41,575 bases of DNA from positions 1 to 41,575 of the forward strand of contig JAGXNQ010000005.1 of the NCBI GenBank assembly GCA_019894955.1, written 5' to 3'. The stretch's first letter is position 1, and every line of letters begins with the position of its first letter. The notes beneath the pieces were generated by a model. The model was not told the origin of the DNA and made no database searches. It worked only from the letters and a program-made list of their open reading frames with translations. This DNA is from Promethearchaeota archaeon. GTDB taxonomy: Archaea > Asgardarchaeota > Lokiarchaeia > Sigyniarchaeales > SOKP01. Position numbers and translations under genes: made by a program. Below, in pieces: positions 1-8,116 of this stretch.

Positions 1-56
1 ACTTAGAGATCTATATATAAACATAAATTAATTCAACCTAAAAAAGTGAACATTAA

Positions 57-1661
57 ATGGCACAATTATCTGGTGTTCCTATTATAATTCTTAAAGAAGG
101 AACTGAAAGAAAACAAGGAAGAGATGCTCAAAAAAACAATATAGCTGCCGCAAAAGCCGTAGCAGAAGCCGTAAGAACTACACTTGGACCTAAAGGAATG
201 GATAAAATGCTGGTTGATTCATTAGGAGATGTCACCATAACAAATGATGGAGCAACGATCTTAGATACGATCGATGTAGAACATCCAGCAGCTAAAATGA
301 TAGTGGAGGTTGCTAAAACTCAAGATGATAAAGTTGGAGATGGTACAACTACAAGCGTTATAATCTCTGGCGAATTATTAAATCTTGCCCAAGAACTGAT
401 GGAACAATCCGTTCATCCTACTATTATTATAAGAGGATATAGAAAAGCTTTAGTACAAAGTAAAGAAATCTTAAAAGATCTAGCTCAAAAGATCGATATA
501 AATGATGAGGAAACTCTTATCAAAGTCGCAGAAACATCAATGAATAGCAAGCTAATCGCAGGTGTGATAAATAATTTCGCTCTCATCGCAGTTAAAGCAG
601 TAAATCAAGTTAAAGAAAAACGTGGCGAGAACATTATTATTGATTTAGATCAAATTCAAATAATCAAGAAAGAAGGAAAAAGTCTTTTTGATACCTCTAT
701 TATTGAGGGTGTTATCGTTGATAAAGAAGTAGTCCATCCGATGATGCCCAAGTTGATCAAGGATGCAAGAATTGCCTTAATCAGCTCATCTTTAGAAGTA
801 GAAAAAACAGAATTTGATGCTGAAATACGAGTTCAAACTCCAGATCAACTCAATAAGTTCCTAGAAGAAGAATCTAGCATGCTTAAGAAACGGGTTCTAA
901 AATTGAAGGAAGTAGGTGCTAATGTCGTATTTTGTCAAAAAGGGATCGATGATAAGGCTCAAAATTTCCTCGCTCAAGAGAATATTCTTACTGTTCGCAG
1001 AGTTAAAAAATCAGACATGGAAAAGCTAGCAAGAGCTACTAATGCAAAAGTTGTAAATAATCTTTTCGATATCACCACCTCTGATATTGGAAAAGCAGGG
1101 AAAGTAGAAGAAAAGAAAATTGGAGATGATAGTATGATCTTTGTATCTGAATGTTCAGATCCTAAAGCTGTTAGCATTTTAATCAGAGCAGGTATCGAAC
1201 ACGTTGTTGATGAGGCTGAAAGAATGCTTCATGATGCGTTATCTGTTGTTAAAGCAGCTATAGAGCTTCCTTATATTTTACCTGGGGGCGGTGCTTCGGA
1301 AATTGAATTAGCTAAAAGATTAAGATCATTTGCTCGCTCAATTGGTGGCAGAGAGCAATTAGCTATAGAAATTTATGCAAATGCTTTAGAAATAATCCCA
1401 AAAACATTAGTAGAGAATGCAGGTCATAATCCTGTAGATTTAGTGGTAGAACTACGGTCAAAACATGAAGCAGAAAATGGTCAATCATACGGTATCAATA
1501 TTGATACAGGAAAACCCGATGATATGATTAAATTGGGAGTAATTGAACCTCTAACTATATTAACACAAGCAATTCAATCTGCTACTGAAGTAGCGTCTAT
1601 GATCTTGAAGATTGATGATGTTATCGCATCTTCTGGTTTATCTAAAGGTGGACAAGAATAA
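57..1661 (+). CDS. thsA: Thermosome subunit (group II chaperonin, TCP-1/cpn60 family)
   Basis: [33 protein letters not shown] and [11 protein letters not shown] motifs; full length 534 aa. Confidence 0.97.
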   Translation: MAQLSGVPIIILKEGTERKQGRDAQKNNIAAAKAVAEAVRTTLGPKGMDKMLVDSLGDVTITNDGATILDTIDVEHPAAKMIVEVAKTQDDKVGDGTTTSVIISGELLNLAQELMEQSVHPTIIIRGYRKALVQSKEILKDLAQKIDINDEETLIKVAETSMNSKLIAGVINNFALIAVKAVNQVKEKRGENIIIDLDQIQIIKKEGKSLFDTSIIEGVIVDKEVVHPMMPKLIKDARIALISSSLEVEKTEFDAEIRVQTPDQLNKFLEEESSMLKKRVLKLKEVGANVVFCQKGIDDKAQNFLAQENILTVRRVKKSDMEKLARATNAKVVNNLFDITTSDIGKAGKVEEKKIGDDSMIFVSECSDPKAVSILIRAGIEHVVDEAERMLHDALSVVKAAIELPYILPGGGASEIELAKRLRSFARSIGGREQLAIEIYANALEIIPKTLVENAGHNPVDLVVELRSKHEAENGQSYGINIDTGKPDDMIKLGVIEPLTILTQAIQSATEVASMILKIDDVIASSGLSKGGQE

Positions 1662-1702
1662 ATTTCAAGATTTTTTTTTAATATTTTCTTAAATTATTAT
1701 TT

Positions 1703-2155
1703 TTAAAATCCATTTAAATTTTTAAATTGAATTCCCCAAGTAAATTTTGAAAGAATAAAATCTGCATCCTCGATATAACCCGTGATATAAAGAGCAGCTG
1801 ATAAGGCTTCAACAGAGCTCAGTTTTTCCCATTTACCATAATTTACAGGATTAGCAGCTATAAGGGGAGGTAGTCTTCTACCATTATTAAAAATTCCTAA
1901 TTTTAAATCAAATAAATGCTTCCAGGAACAATCAATTACAAGTAAACCGTAATGATTGATAATAGATTTATCTCCTAAAGATATAACTTTTTGTGATAAT
2001 GGAGTTAAGACAATAGCATTTTGCATATCTCCTCTAATTTTTGATATGATTTTAAGTAAATTTAATCTTTTCAGTTTCAGAGCAGTGCATTTCTTTGGAT
2101 CGCATTCATTTAAATGAAGACAATACAAGAGAGGGATAACTGAATTAGAATTCAT
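1703..2155 (-). CDS. Tsr3/DUF367 family rRNA aminocarboxypropyltransferase
   Basis: CDPKKCTALKL, VIDCSW, RRLPPLIAANPVNYGKWEKLSSVEALSAALYI, LSKFTWG motifs. Confidence 0.92.
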   Translation of the reverse strand: MNSNSVIPLLYCLHLNECDPKKCTALKLKRLNLLKIISKIRGDMQNAIVLTPLSQKVISLGDKSIINHYGLLVIDCSWKHLFDLKLGIFNNGRRLPPLIAANPVNYGKWEKLSSVEALSAALYITGYIEDADFILSKFTWGIQFKNLNGF

Positions 2156-2179
2156 TTTTCGATGAGTATTCCTTGTTTT

Positions 2180-3178
2180 TCATTCATATTTAAAACTAGT
2201 TAAGACATTAACGGCTTTAATGAAGTTATCCGTAGTAGGCTCAGAATCGATAATAGATAAAATTGAAAATATAACATTTCTAGTTTCACATATTATTGGT
2301 ATTCCACCATAGGTTAAAGTGAATAAACCTACAAAAGATATACTTTCTGAACTTGAAACTTCTTCTAACTTAGAATATTTTAAAATTCCTGCATGGCAAG
2401 TAATTATTCCGTAGAAATTTTCAGGATCGTTACCCGAGATTGTGATATAACTAAGTAAATCTCCCAGAGAGCTACCTTCGGATTCTTCTTTCATTTTTTG
2501 AAATCCTACATTCGCATTTGCTGAAAAAGCCTCAACTGATATAGGTAAATTTTGACCGCTAACCTCACGTGCATCTATTGTTAAGCCTGCTGGGCTTACA
2601 AGGCTATATCTTATGAAAATTGGATTTTGTATTGAATTTAATACATAACTTATTGCAGGCAAGAGATTTGTTTCATCATAATTTTCTGGGGAATAAGATA
2701 CAAATGGAACTTCTGAACCCATTCCAAATAGATATATTGCACTTCTTACTCTATTTGAGAATAATTCTAGTTCATTTTCTGACTCTACAACATTTCCAAA
2801 AAACTCACTCAATTTCTGTTTTAAATAATACATTGAACTCGCTAAATTATCTGCATCTAAAGGCCATTCTTTATGATAATCATGAGCAATAGTTAATAGA
2901 GTATCATTTATCCTTATTGTAATCAAACATATTTTGTCAAAATATGAAAATGATATTACTTGATCTTTTATGTTCAGATCTTCCCAATTTTCCCCACTTG
3001 CAGAAAATGCTGCCGAAGCTAAACTGGTGATTTGGTTTGGATTAATATCAATATCACTTTTCCGCCCTATTTTAGCTATCGAAAGACCATCTAGATCACA
3101 TAGAACCACTAATATGGTTCCTTGTGAAGATCGTAAAATTGACGTCAAATACTTAATTAAAGATTCTCGAACACTCAT
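2180..3178 (-). CDS. Tandem roadblock/LC7-like domain protein
   Basis: Two regions with a roadblock-like pattern (ILVVLCDLDGLSIAKIG... and FIRYSLVSPAGLTIDAR...). Confidence 0.6.
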   Translation of the reverse strand: MSVRESLIKYLTSILRSSQGTILVVLCDLDGLSIAKIGRKSDIDINPNQITSLASAAFSASGENWEDLNIKDQVISFSYFDKICLITIRINDTLLTIAHDYHKEWPLDADNLASSMYYLKQKLSEFFGNVVESENELELFSNRVRSAIYLFGMGSEVPFVSYSPENYDETNLLPAISYVLNSIQNPIFIRYSLVSPAGLTIDAREVSGQNLPISVEAFSANANVGFQKMKEESEGSSLGDLLSYITISGNDPENFYGIITCHAGILKYSKLEEVSSSESISFVGLFTLTYGGIPIICETRNVIFSILSIIDSEPTTDNFIKAVNVLTSFKYE

Positions 3179-3353
3179 TAAAAAGACTAATTTGTTATTT
3201 GGTTGTTTTAATAACTCTAATATTTAATCTTATATATTTCTCTTTTTTATTTTTATCTATCACGATGGTTTTCCACATGAGAAAAATTTAATTAAGTCTT
3301 GATATTTTGAATATCATATAGCATTCCTATTAACAAATCTTTTATATAATTGT

Positions 3354-3438
3354 GCGGGAATTGCCAAGTTTGGTTAAAGGCGCTGGACTTAGAATCCAGT
3401 CTCGTAGGAGTTCGGGGGTTCAAATCCCTCTTCCCGCA
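3354..3438 (+). tRNA. tRNA-Leu(TAG), intronless
   Basis: Acceptor GCGGGAA/TTCCCGC, anticodon stem CTGGA-CTTAGAA-TCCAG, T-arm GGGGG-TTCAAAT-CCCTC, long variable arm. Confidence 0.93.
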
Positions 3439-3564
3439 TATTTCTTTTCTATCAATAGAATGTGTTTTTTTCAGTTCTAACTCCATTATAATAAAATTTA
3501 AAATCAAAGATTAATTAGAAAGTTATGTTTAGATTGTTTTGATCAACAAGTAAAATTAACCTAT

Positions 3565-3669
3565 GCTTCTGTAGTGTAGTCCGGCCAATCTTTCAATCTA
3601 TGCAAAGGAAAGGGCTTAGCATGCTAGGCTTTCACCCTGGTGACCCGGGTTCGAATCCCGGCAGAAGCA
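3565..3669 (+). tRNA. tRNA-Glu(TTC) with about 30-nt intron in the D-arm (about 3590-3619)
   Basis: Acceptor GCTTCTG/CAGAAGC; anticodon arm CTAGG-CTTTCAC-CCTGG; T-arm CCGGG-TTCGAAT-CCCGG; removing 30 nt restores the archaeal AAT-CATG D-arm junction. Confidence 0.87.
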
Positions 3670-3826
3670 CATAAATACTTTTTTATGATAAATTCATATA
3701 TATATATGGTTATTTGATTTTTATAAAGATGCTCAGGGATTTTATATTTAAAAAGCGGAATTATCTCATTTTCTTAATAAATTATTTGAAATGCGAATTA
3801 AAATTTAAATTAAGAGCGGAATTTAA

Positions 3827-3872
3827 CGCCCCGGGCTTGTCCAGATCTTCGGAAATCAAATCGGAAGTACTT
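3827..3872 (-). pseudogene. Truncated tRNA-Asn 3'-end fragment (acceptor strand plus possible T-arm/intron remnant)
   Basis: 10-bp exact copy cgccccgggc of the 3' end of tRNA-Asn (5219-5228) in the same orientation, with weaker similarity into the T-loop intron region; no matching 5' half found nearby. Confidence 0.5.
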
Positions 3873-3940
3873 GAATTTTTTTTAAACATATATGACCACT
3901 TTTAACTTAATTAGTTTCCTCAAAAATATCGTATTTTATA

Positions 3941-5209
3941 TTGTTTTCTCATAGAAATAATGATATGAATGAAGATCTTGACGAAAAATTTGATGACTTT
4001 CTCCAGCAAAATAATGAATTTTATGAGGATTGCGATAATGAATTCGAACCAATGGATGAATTATGTGAAGAAGAAAATGCTCTTAGCATTTTCGAACCTC
4101 GAGATGAAATTAGCAAAACAAATATGAATACATTTGAACCTTGGGAATACGAGTGTAAAAAAAATAATTCTGATAAAAAACACCATCAATCGAGTTCTAT
4201 TGAACGCTTTATAAATAAATTTAAAATAATAACAAACATTTATCATGGAAAGTATAAGGGAATGTGTGCTTACTGTAACTTAGATAATAAATTTTTGCAT
4301 ACAATTGATTTTCATCATTCTGATCCATCAATAAAAGAGATTACATGGAAGAATAGGAGGAATAAGGACTGGAAAGAGACGATGGAGTTATTCGAGAAGG
4401 AAAAAGTAATTCCTATGTGTGGAAATTGTCATTCCCGGGAACAAGCTGACCTATTTAATAGTTACAGAGAAATTATAATTAAAAAAAATCTTTTTGAAAA
4501 ATCTGCTTATCAAATTGATAAACTCATCCATGATAAGATTAAAGACCATGAAGCACAATATAATAGAAATATAAAATTTCGAATTGTAGAATGGCTTAAA
4601 AAACGTAGTGTTATTGAACAATTATACGACGGTAAATGCGTAGGATGTAATAAAATAACTGTAGAAAATAATCTTCCTGCTTTACAATTCCATCATAGAT
4701 CAGAAAGGAAAGAGGTAGAGAACAAATTTAAATGGCATAAAATTAAAAAATATGATATTAAAACAATTAGCAAAGAATTGATTAAAGAGGACTGTGTGTG
4801 TTTATGTGCAAATTGTCATAAAACAGTACATTTTAAGAACTTTAAGCTGAGTGATATTAGTATTCTTGGAAATGATTATAAAAGAGAAGTGGATAATTAT
4901 AAGTATGGAATTCAGCAAAATATACAGAAATTTGAATTAAAACTAACTGCAGTTAATAATCCCTTAGGAAAAGGGTATGGATATGGAGAAGCTTGGAAGA
5001 AGTATCTTCTTCATATCTCCAAATTATCAACAGAAGGTAAAAGAATCAAAACGTTAAATATAGCAAAAAGTGTTGGGGTTAATTCAAGAAATGTTCGTAA
5101 AAATATCCTAATTTTGTTAAATAAGGGATTCATCAGGATAGATGGGGAAAATAATAATAGAACAATATATTTAACTAAGAAGGGAAGAGAAGAATCAAAT
5201 AAGATGTAA
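3941..5209 (+). CDS. Protein with two HNH-like zinc/nuclease modules and a C-terminal winged-helix-like region
   Basis: CAYCN...IDFHHSDP...CGNCHSREQ and CVGCN...LQFHHRSERK...CANCHKTVHF; C-term LNIAKSVGVNSRNVRKNILILLNKGFIRI; start may be the ATG at 3965. Confidence 0.75.
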   Translation: MFSHRNNDMNEDLDEKFDDFLQQNNEFYEDCDNEFEPMDELCEEENALSIFEPRDEISKTNMNTFEPWEYECKKNNSDKKHHQSSSIERFINKFKIITNIYHGKYKGMCAYCNLDNKFLHTIDFHHSDPSIKEITWKNRRNKDWKETMELFEKEKVIPMCGNCHSREQADLFNSYREIIIKKNLFEKSAYQIDKLIHDKIKDHEAQYNRNIKFRIVEWLKKRSVIEQLYDGKCVGCNKITVENNLPALQFHHRSERKEVENKFKWHKIKKYDIKTISKELIKEDCVCLCANCHKTVHFKNFKLSDISILGNDYKREVDNYKYGIQQNIQKFELKLTAVNNPLGKGYGYGEAWKKYLLHISKLSTEGKRIKTLNIAKSVGVNSRNVRKNILILLNKGFIRIDGENNNRTIYLTKKGREESNKM

Positions 5210-5218
5210 AAAAAATAG

Positions 5219-5388
5219 CGCCCCGGGCATGGTTGTCGTCTTGCTCAGAGATTGAACAATGAAATCGAACATGCGACCGCCCGGTTAACTTCCGGAAATA
5301 ATGAAAAATCCATTATTTGAGCCGGGTGCTCTACTTTGTCTAGCACACCGAAGCGTTGCTCTGACCTATCTAACTGAGCTACCGAGGC
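5219..5388 (-). tRNA. tRNA-Asn(GTT) with three introns: D-loop (5335-5369), anticodon loop 33/34 (5290-5319), T-loop 59/60 (5233-5263)
   Basis: Acceptor GCCTCGG/CCGGGGC; spliced D-arm GCTC-AGTTAGGTA-GAGC; anticodon arm CCCGG-CTGTTAA-CCGGG; T-arm GCATG-TTCGATC-CATGC; anticodon-loop intron has CCGG:CCGG central helix with bulges CT^C and AA^G and an AAATAATG/CATTATTT hairpin. Confidence 0.88.
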
Positions 5389-5549
5389 GTGGTTTTTGTT
5401 AAATTCCTATATCAAATGTGTGTTTAGAGAAGCATTGAAGAATGCATCTCGAATAATTAAAGTTATTAACATTCCTTTTTAGGTTTTTCGATATGGTAGG
5501 GATATTTAAAACTAAGTCCTTAGAATTAAGTTGCTTAATAGAATTAATT

Positions 5550-6074
5550 TTAATCTTGAGATGCGTAGTAAATAAGCCATTTAGACATAGCTTGAAATGA
5601 CTCTACAATGTTTAAATCCTCTTTTGAGGAGCAAAATACACATTGATTACACTTAGCTTTCTCAGCATAATCATGAGCAACTTCTGGGTCAATTTCATGA
5701 TTTTTCAGATCCCATTTCATCCCTAATAAAATTATTGGAATGAATCCCGCTTTTTGACGAATAATTTTCAACCAATCTGGGACATCTCGAAATGTATCAT
5801 AATCAGTTAAATCAAAACATATAAATGCGCCACTTGCACCCTTGCAATAATCAGGAAGTAATTCTCTAAAGCGTTTTTCACCTGCAAAATCCCATAATTG
5901 CATTTTTACGGTTTCCCCAGTATCTAAAACTTCAGATTTTGTATTAAATCCCGCCCCAATTGTCATTTTATATCTATCTTGGAACTGCCCTGTACAATAT
6001 CTGGTGACCATCGCGGTCTTGCCAACTCCTCCAGCCCCTGCAATGATGACTTTAAATATCCAAGAGTTATACAT
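5550..6074 (-). CDS. Ras-like small GTPase
   Basis: P-loop GAGGVGKTA, G3 WDFAGEKRFR, degenerate G4 MKWD, G5-like SSKE. Confidence 0.88.
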   Translation of the reverse strand: MYNSWIFKVIIAGAGGVGKTAMVTRYCTGQFQDRYKMTIGAGFNTKSEVLDTGETVKMQLWDFAGEKRFRELLPDYCKGASGAFICFDLTDYDTFRDVPDWLKIIRQKAGFIPIILLGMKWDLKNHEIDPEVAHDYAEKAKCNQCVFCSSKEDLNIVESFQAMSKWLIYYASQD

Positions 6075-6264
6075 GATAAATAGCTTTAATATTGATAATT
6101 ATTTACGAATTTTTTTATATCTCAATAGCTAAATTACAAAACTAGGTTCATAAATAAAAATTTATCTTTTTAATAAATTAACGAAATAAAAAAGGTTTTT
6201 AAGAGATTTAGGTCTATTAATTGTTAGCACTTAATTTTAATAATAAAGGTTGTGAAGAAAGAAC

Positions 6265-6606
6265 ATTAAAGACGACGAGATTTGTCCAATATGTAGTTTT
6301 CCAAAAGAACTATGTATATGTGATAGTTTAAGCGCCGATGAGCAACAAATTATTATTTCTAACGATAAGAGGAAATGGGGGCGTGTCGTTACTGTTATCA
6401 CTTTTGAAGGTAATTTTGATGCAAATCTAAAAGATATTTTGAAAAAAGCAAAACATAAATGCGCGTCAGGAGGAACAATAAGAGATAACGAAATTGAACT
6501 ACAGGGAGATCACAAGTTAAAGATGAAAAAATTTTTGATGGATCAAGGATTTCCCGAAGAAAACATCCTCATACGAGATCGAATAAGCCAATCTTACAAG
6601 AAATAA
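6265..6606 (+). CDS. Translation initiation factor aIF1 (SUI1/eIF1 family), apparent AUU start; absent from the ORF track
   Basis: Reading frame (I/M)KDDEICPICSFPKELCICDSLSADEQQIIISNDKRKWGRVVTVITFEGNFDANLKDILKKAKHKCASGGTIRDNEIELQGDHKLKMKKFLMDQGFPEENILIRDRISQSYKK; in-frame TGA at 6253-6255 and no ATG/GTG/TTG before the conserved core. Confidence 0.9.
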   Translation: MKDDEICPICSFPKELCICDSLSADEQQIIISNDKRKWGRVVTVITFEGNFDANLKDILKKAKHKCASGGTIRDNEIELQGDHKLKMKKFLMDQGFPEENILIRDRISQSYKK

Positions 6607-6664
6607 TAATAAGGTGTTCGATTAACTAAATATTCGTAATTACTAATCAACAAGTTAGATTTTA

Positions 6665-7099
6665 ATGAGTTTCGTATTCTATAAAGTTATATTTAGAAGT
6701 ATTGGTGAAATGGAGGAATTCTCATTATCTTTAACTTTTAATAATGTAATTTCAGATAAGTACATTAATATGACGCATTATATAACTTCAATAAAGAATT
6801 TGAGTGATTTACATGAAAATGTAATTAATTTCCAAAATATTGAAGAAGTTATCTTAATGGGAGCAAATAGTCACCCTCTCTCATTTAATTATTATATTAT
6901 AATTTTAATAATACATAAAAACGAAAAAAAGGAAGGATATTTAATAGGTAATACTAAAAAATTAGGAGATTTACTGATAGGTACTTGGCCATTTAGTCAA
7001 GATCCAATCAAGACTCAACCAGATAAAATTTTGAAAAGATTTGATGAAATAATCAATAATCCTGGTAATGTTAACAAAATTAGTCTAATTTATTCCTAA
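6665..7099 (+). CDS. Hypothetical protein
   Basis: 144-aa ORF between aIF1 and a convergent kinase gene. Confidence 0.6.
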   Translation: MSFVFYKVIFRSIGEMEEFSLSLTFNNVISDKYINMTHYITSIKNLSDLHENVINFQNIEEVILMGANSHPLSFNYYIIILIIHKNEKKEGYLIGNTKKLGDLLIGTWPFSQDPIKTQPDKILKRFDEIINNPGNVNKISLIYS

Positions 7100-7103
7100 A
7101 TAC

Positions 7104-8042
7104 CTAATCAAAAAAAGATTTGTCGTTTTCTTTTAAAAACTTGGTTATCAATTTTTCATTAGGCATTCCAGTTCGAGCCCCCAATTGCTGTATCTTTAGG
7201 GCTGAAGCAGCATTTGCATATTTACATGATTTTTCTAACGACCACTTCTTTATCCAATATGCTAGCGAAAATGCGCCATTAAATGTATCTCCTGCACCAG
7301 TAGTATCAACAATATTTTTAACATTATAAGCAGGAATCATTTTTTGATATTGTTTGGTTGTTAATAATACTCCTTTACTCCCCATAGTAATAATTACAAT
7401 AGGAATCCCCTTTTTAATCAATATATCTGCTGCTTCTTTAGGCGTTTTACTATTTGTTATAGATTTTGCTCCTTCTTTGTTTGGAATTATAATATCTGCT
7501 TGTAAAAGCATTTTCTTTAAATTATTCCATCCACTTTGAGCAATTTGAGATTCTAGATCGATGCTTACGTTTACATTATTTTTTTTTGCAATTTCAATAG
7601 CCTTTTCGGTAATTTCTTGATGAATCATAGTTGTGTGCAATAATTTTGAATTGATGATAGAAAATTCATCAAAGTCAGAGATTTCAACCTTAGTTTTCAG
7701 CATATGAGGTGATTGTATAATTGATTTCTCTCCTTTTACAATAAAGATGAAATTTACTGGAGTTTTTTGCTCTTTTTTTATGAAGGTCCATTTAGTGTTT
7801 ACATTCTCTTTATTAAAGTCAGAAATTAGCAAATCTCCATATGGATCACCTCCTACGGCACCTATAAAACCACTTTTTCCACCCAATCTTGCGACTGCAA
7901 CTAAATAGTTAGCGGTTACTCCCCCTGGAAAAATATTTTCGCTTATCGCATTAATTTTTTCATCTGGTTTTGGAAAATGGGGGATTTCAGTGACCCAATC
8001 GACCACAACCTCTCCTAAACCTATAATATCGATCTGGTTCAT
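7104..8042 (-). CDS. PfkB-family carbohydrate kinase
   Basis: GGVTANYLVAVARLGGKSGFIGAVGGDPYGD and DTTGAGDTFNGAF. Confidence 0.93.
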   Translation of the reverse strand: MNQIDIIGLGEVVVDWVTEIPHFPKPDEKINAISENIFPGGVTANYLVAVARLGGKSGFIGAVGGDPYGDLLISDFNKENVNTKWTFIKKEQKTPVNFIFIVKGEKSIIQSPHMLKTKVEISDFDEFSIINSKLLHTTMIHQEITEKAIEIAKKNNVNVSIDLESQIAQSGWNNLKKMLLQADIIIPNKEGAKSITNSKTPKEAADILIKKGIPIVIITMGSKGVLLTTKQYQKMIPAYNVKNIVDTTGAGDTFNGAFSLAYWIKKWSLEKSCKYANAASALKIQQLGARTGMPNEKLITKFLKENDKSFFD

Positions 8043-8116
8043 AATCTAAGATAACAGTGTTTAATTAAAATGAGATATAAATAGATAAAATAAATATAAG
8101 TTAAATACTCATGATT

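Noticed and set aside
3292-3507. 71-aa minus-strand ORF
   Set aside because: Antisense to the tRNA-Leu(TAG) gene; RDLNPRTPTRLDSK is a typical translated-tRNA artefact
3714-3905. 63-aa ORF downstream of tRNA-Glu
   Set aside because: Low-complexity, overlaps the tRNA-Asn 3' fragment, no family features
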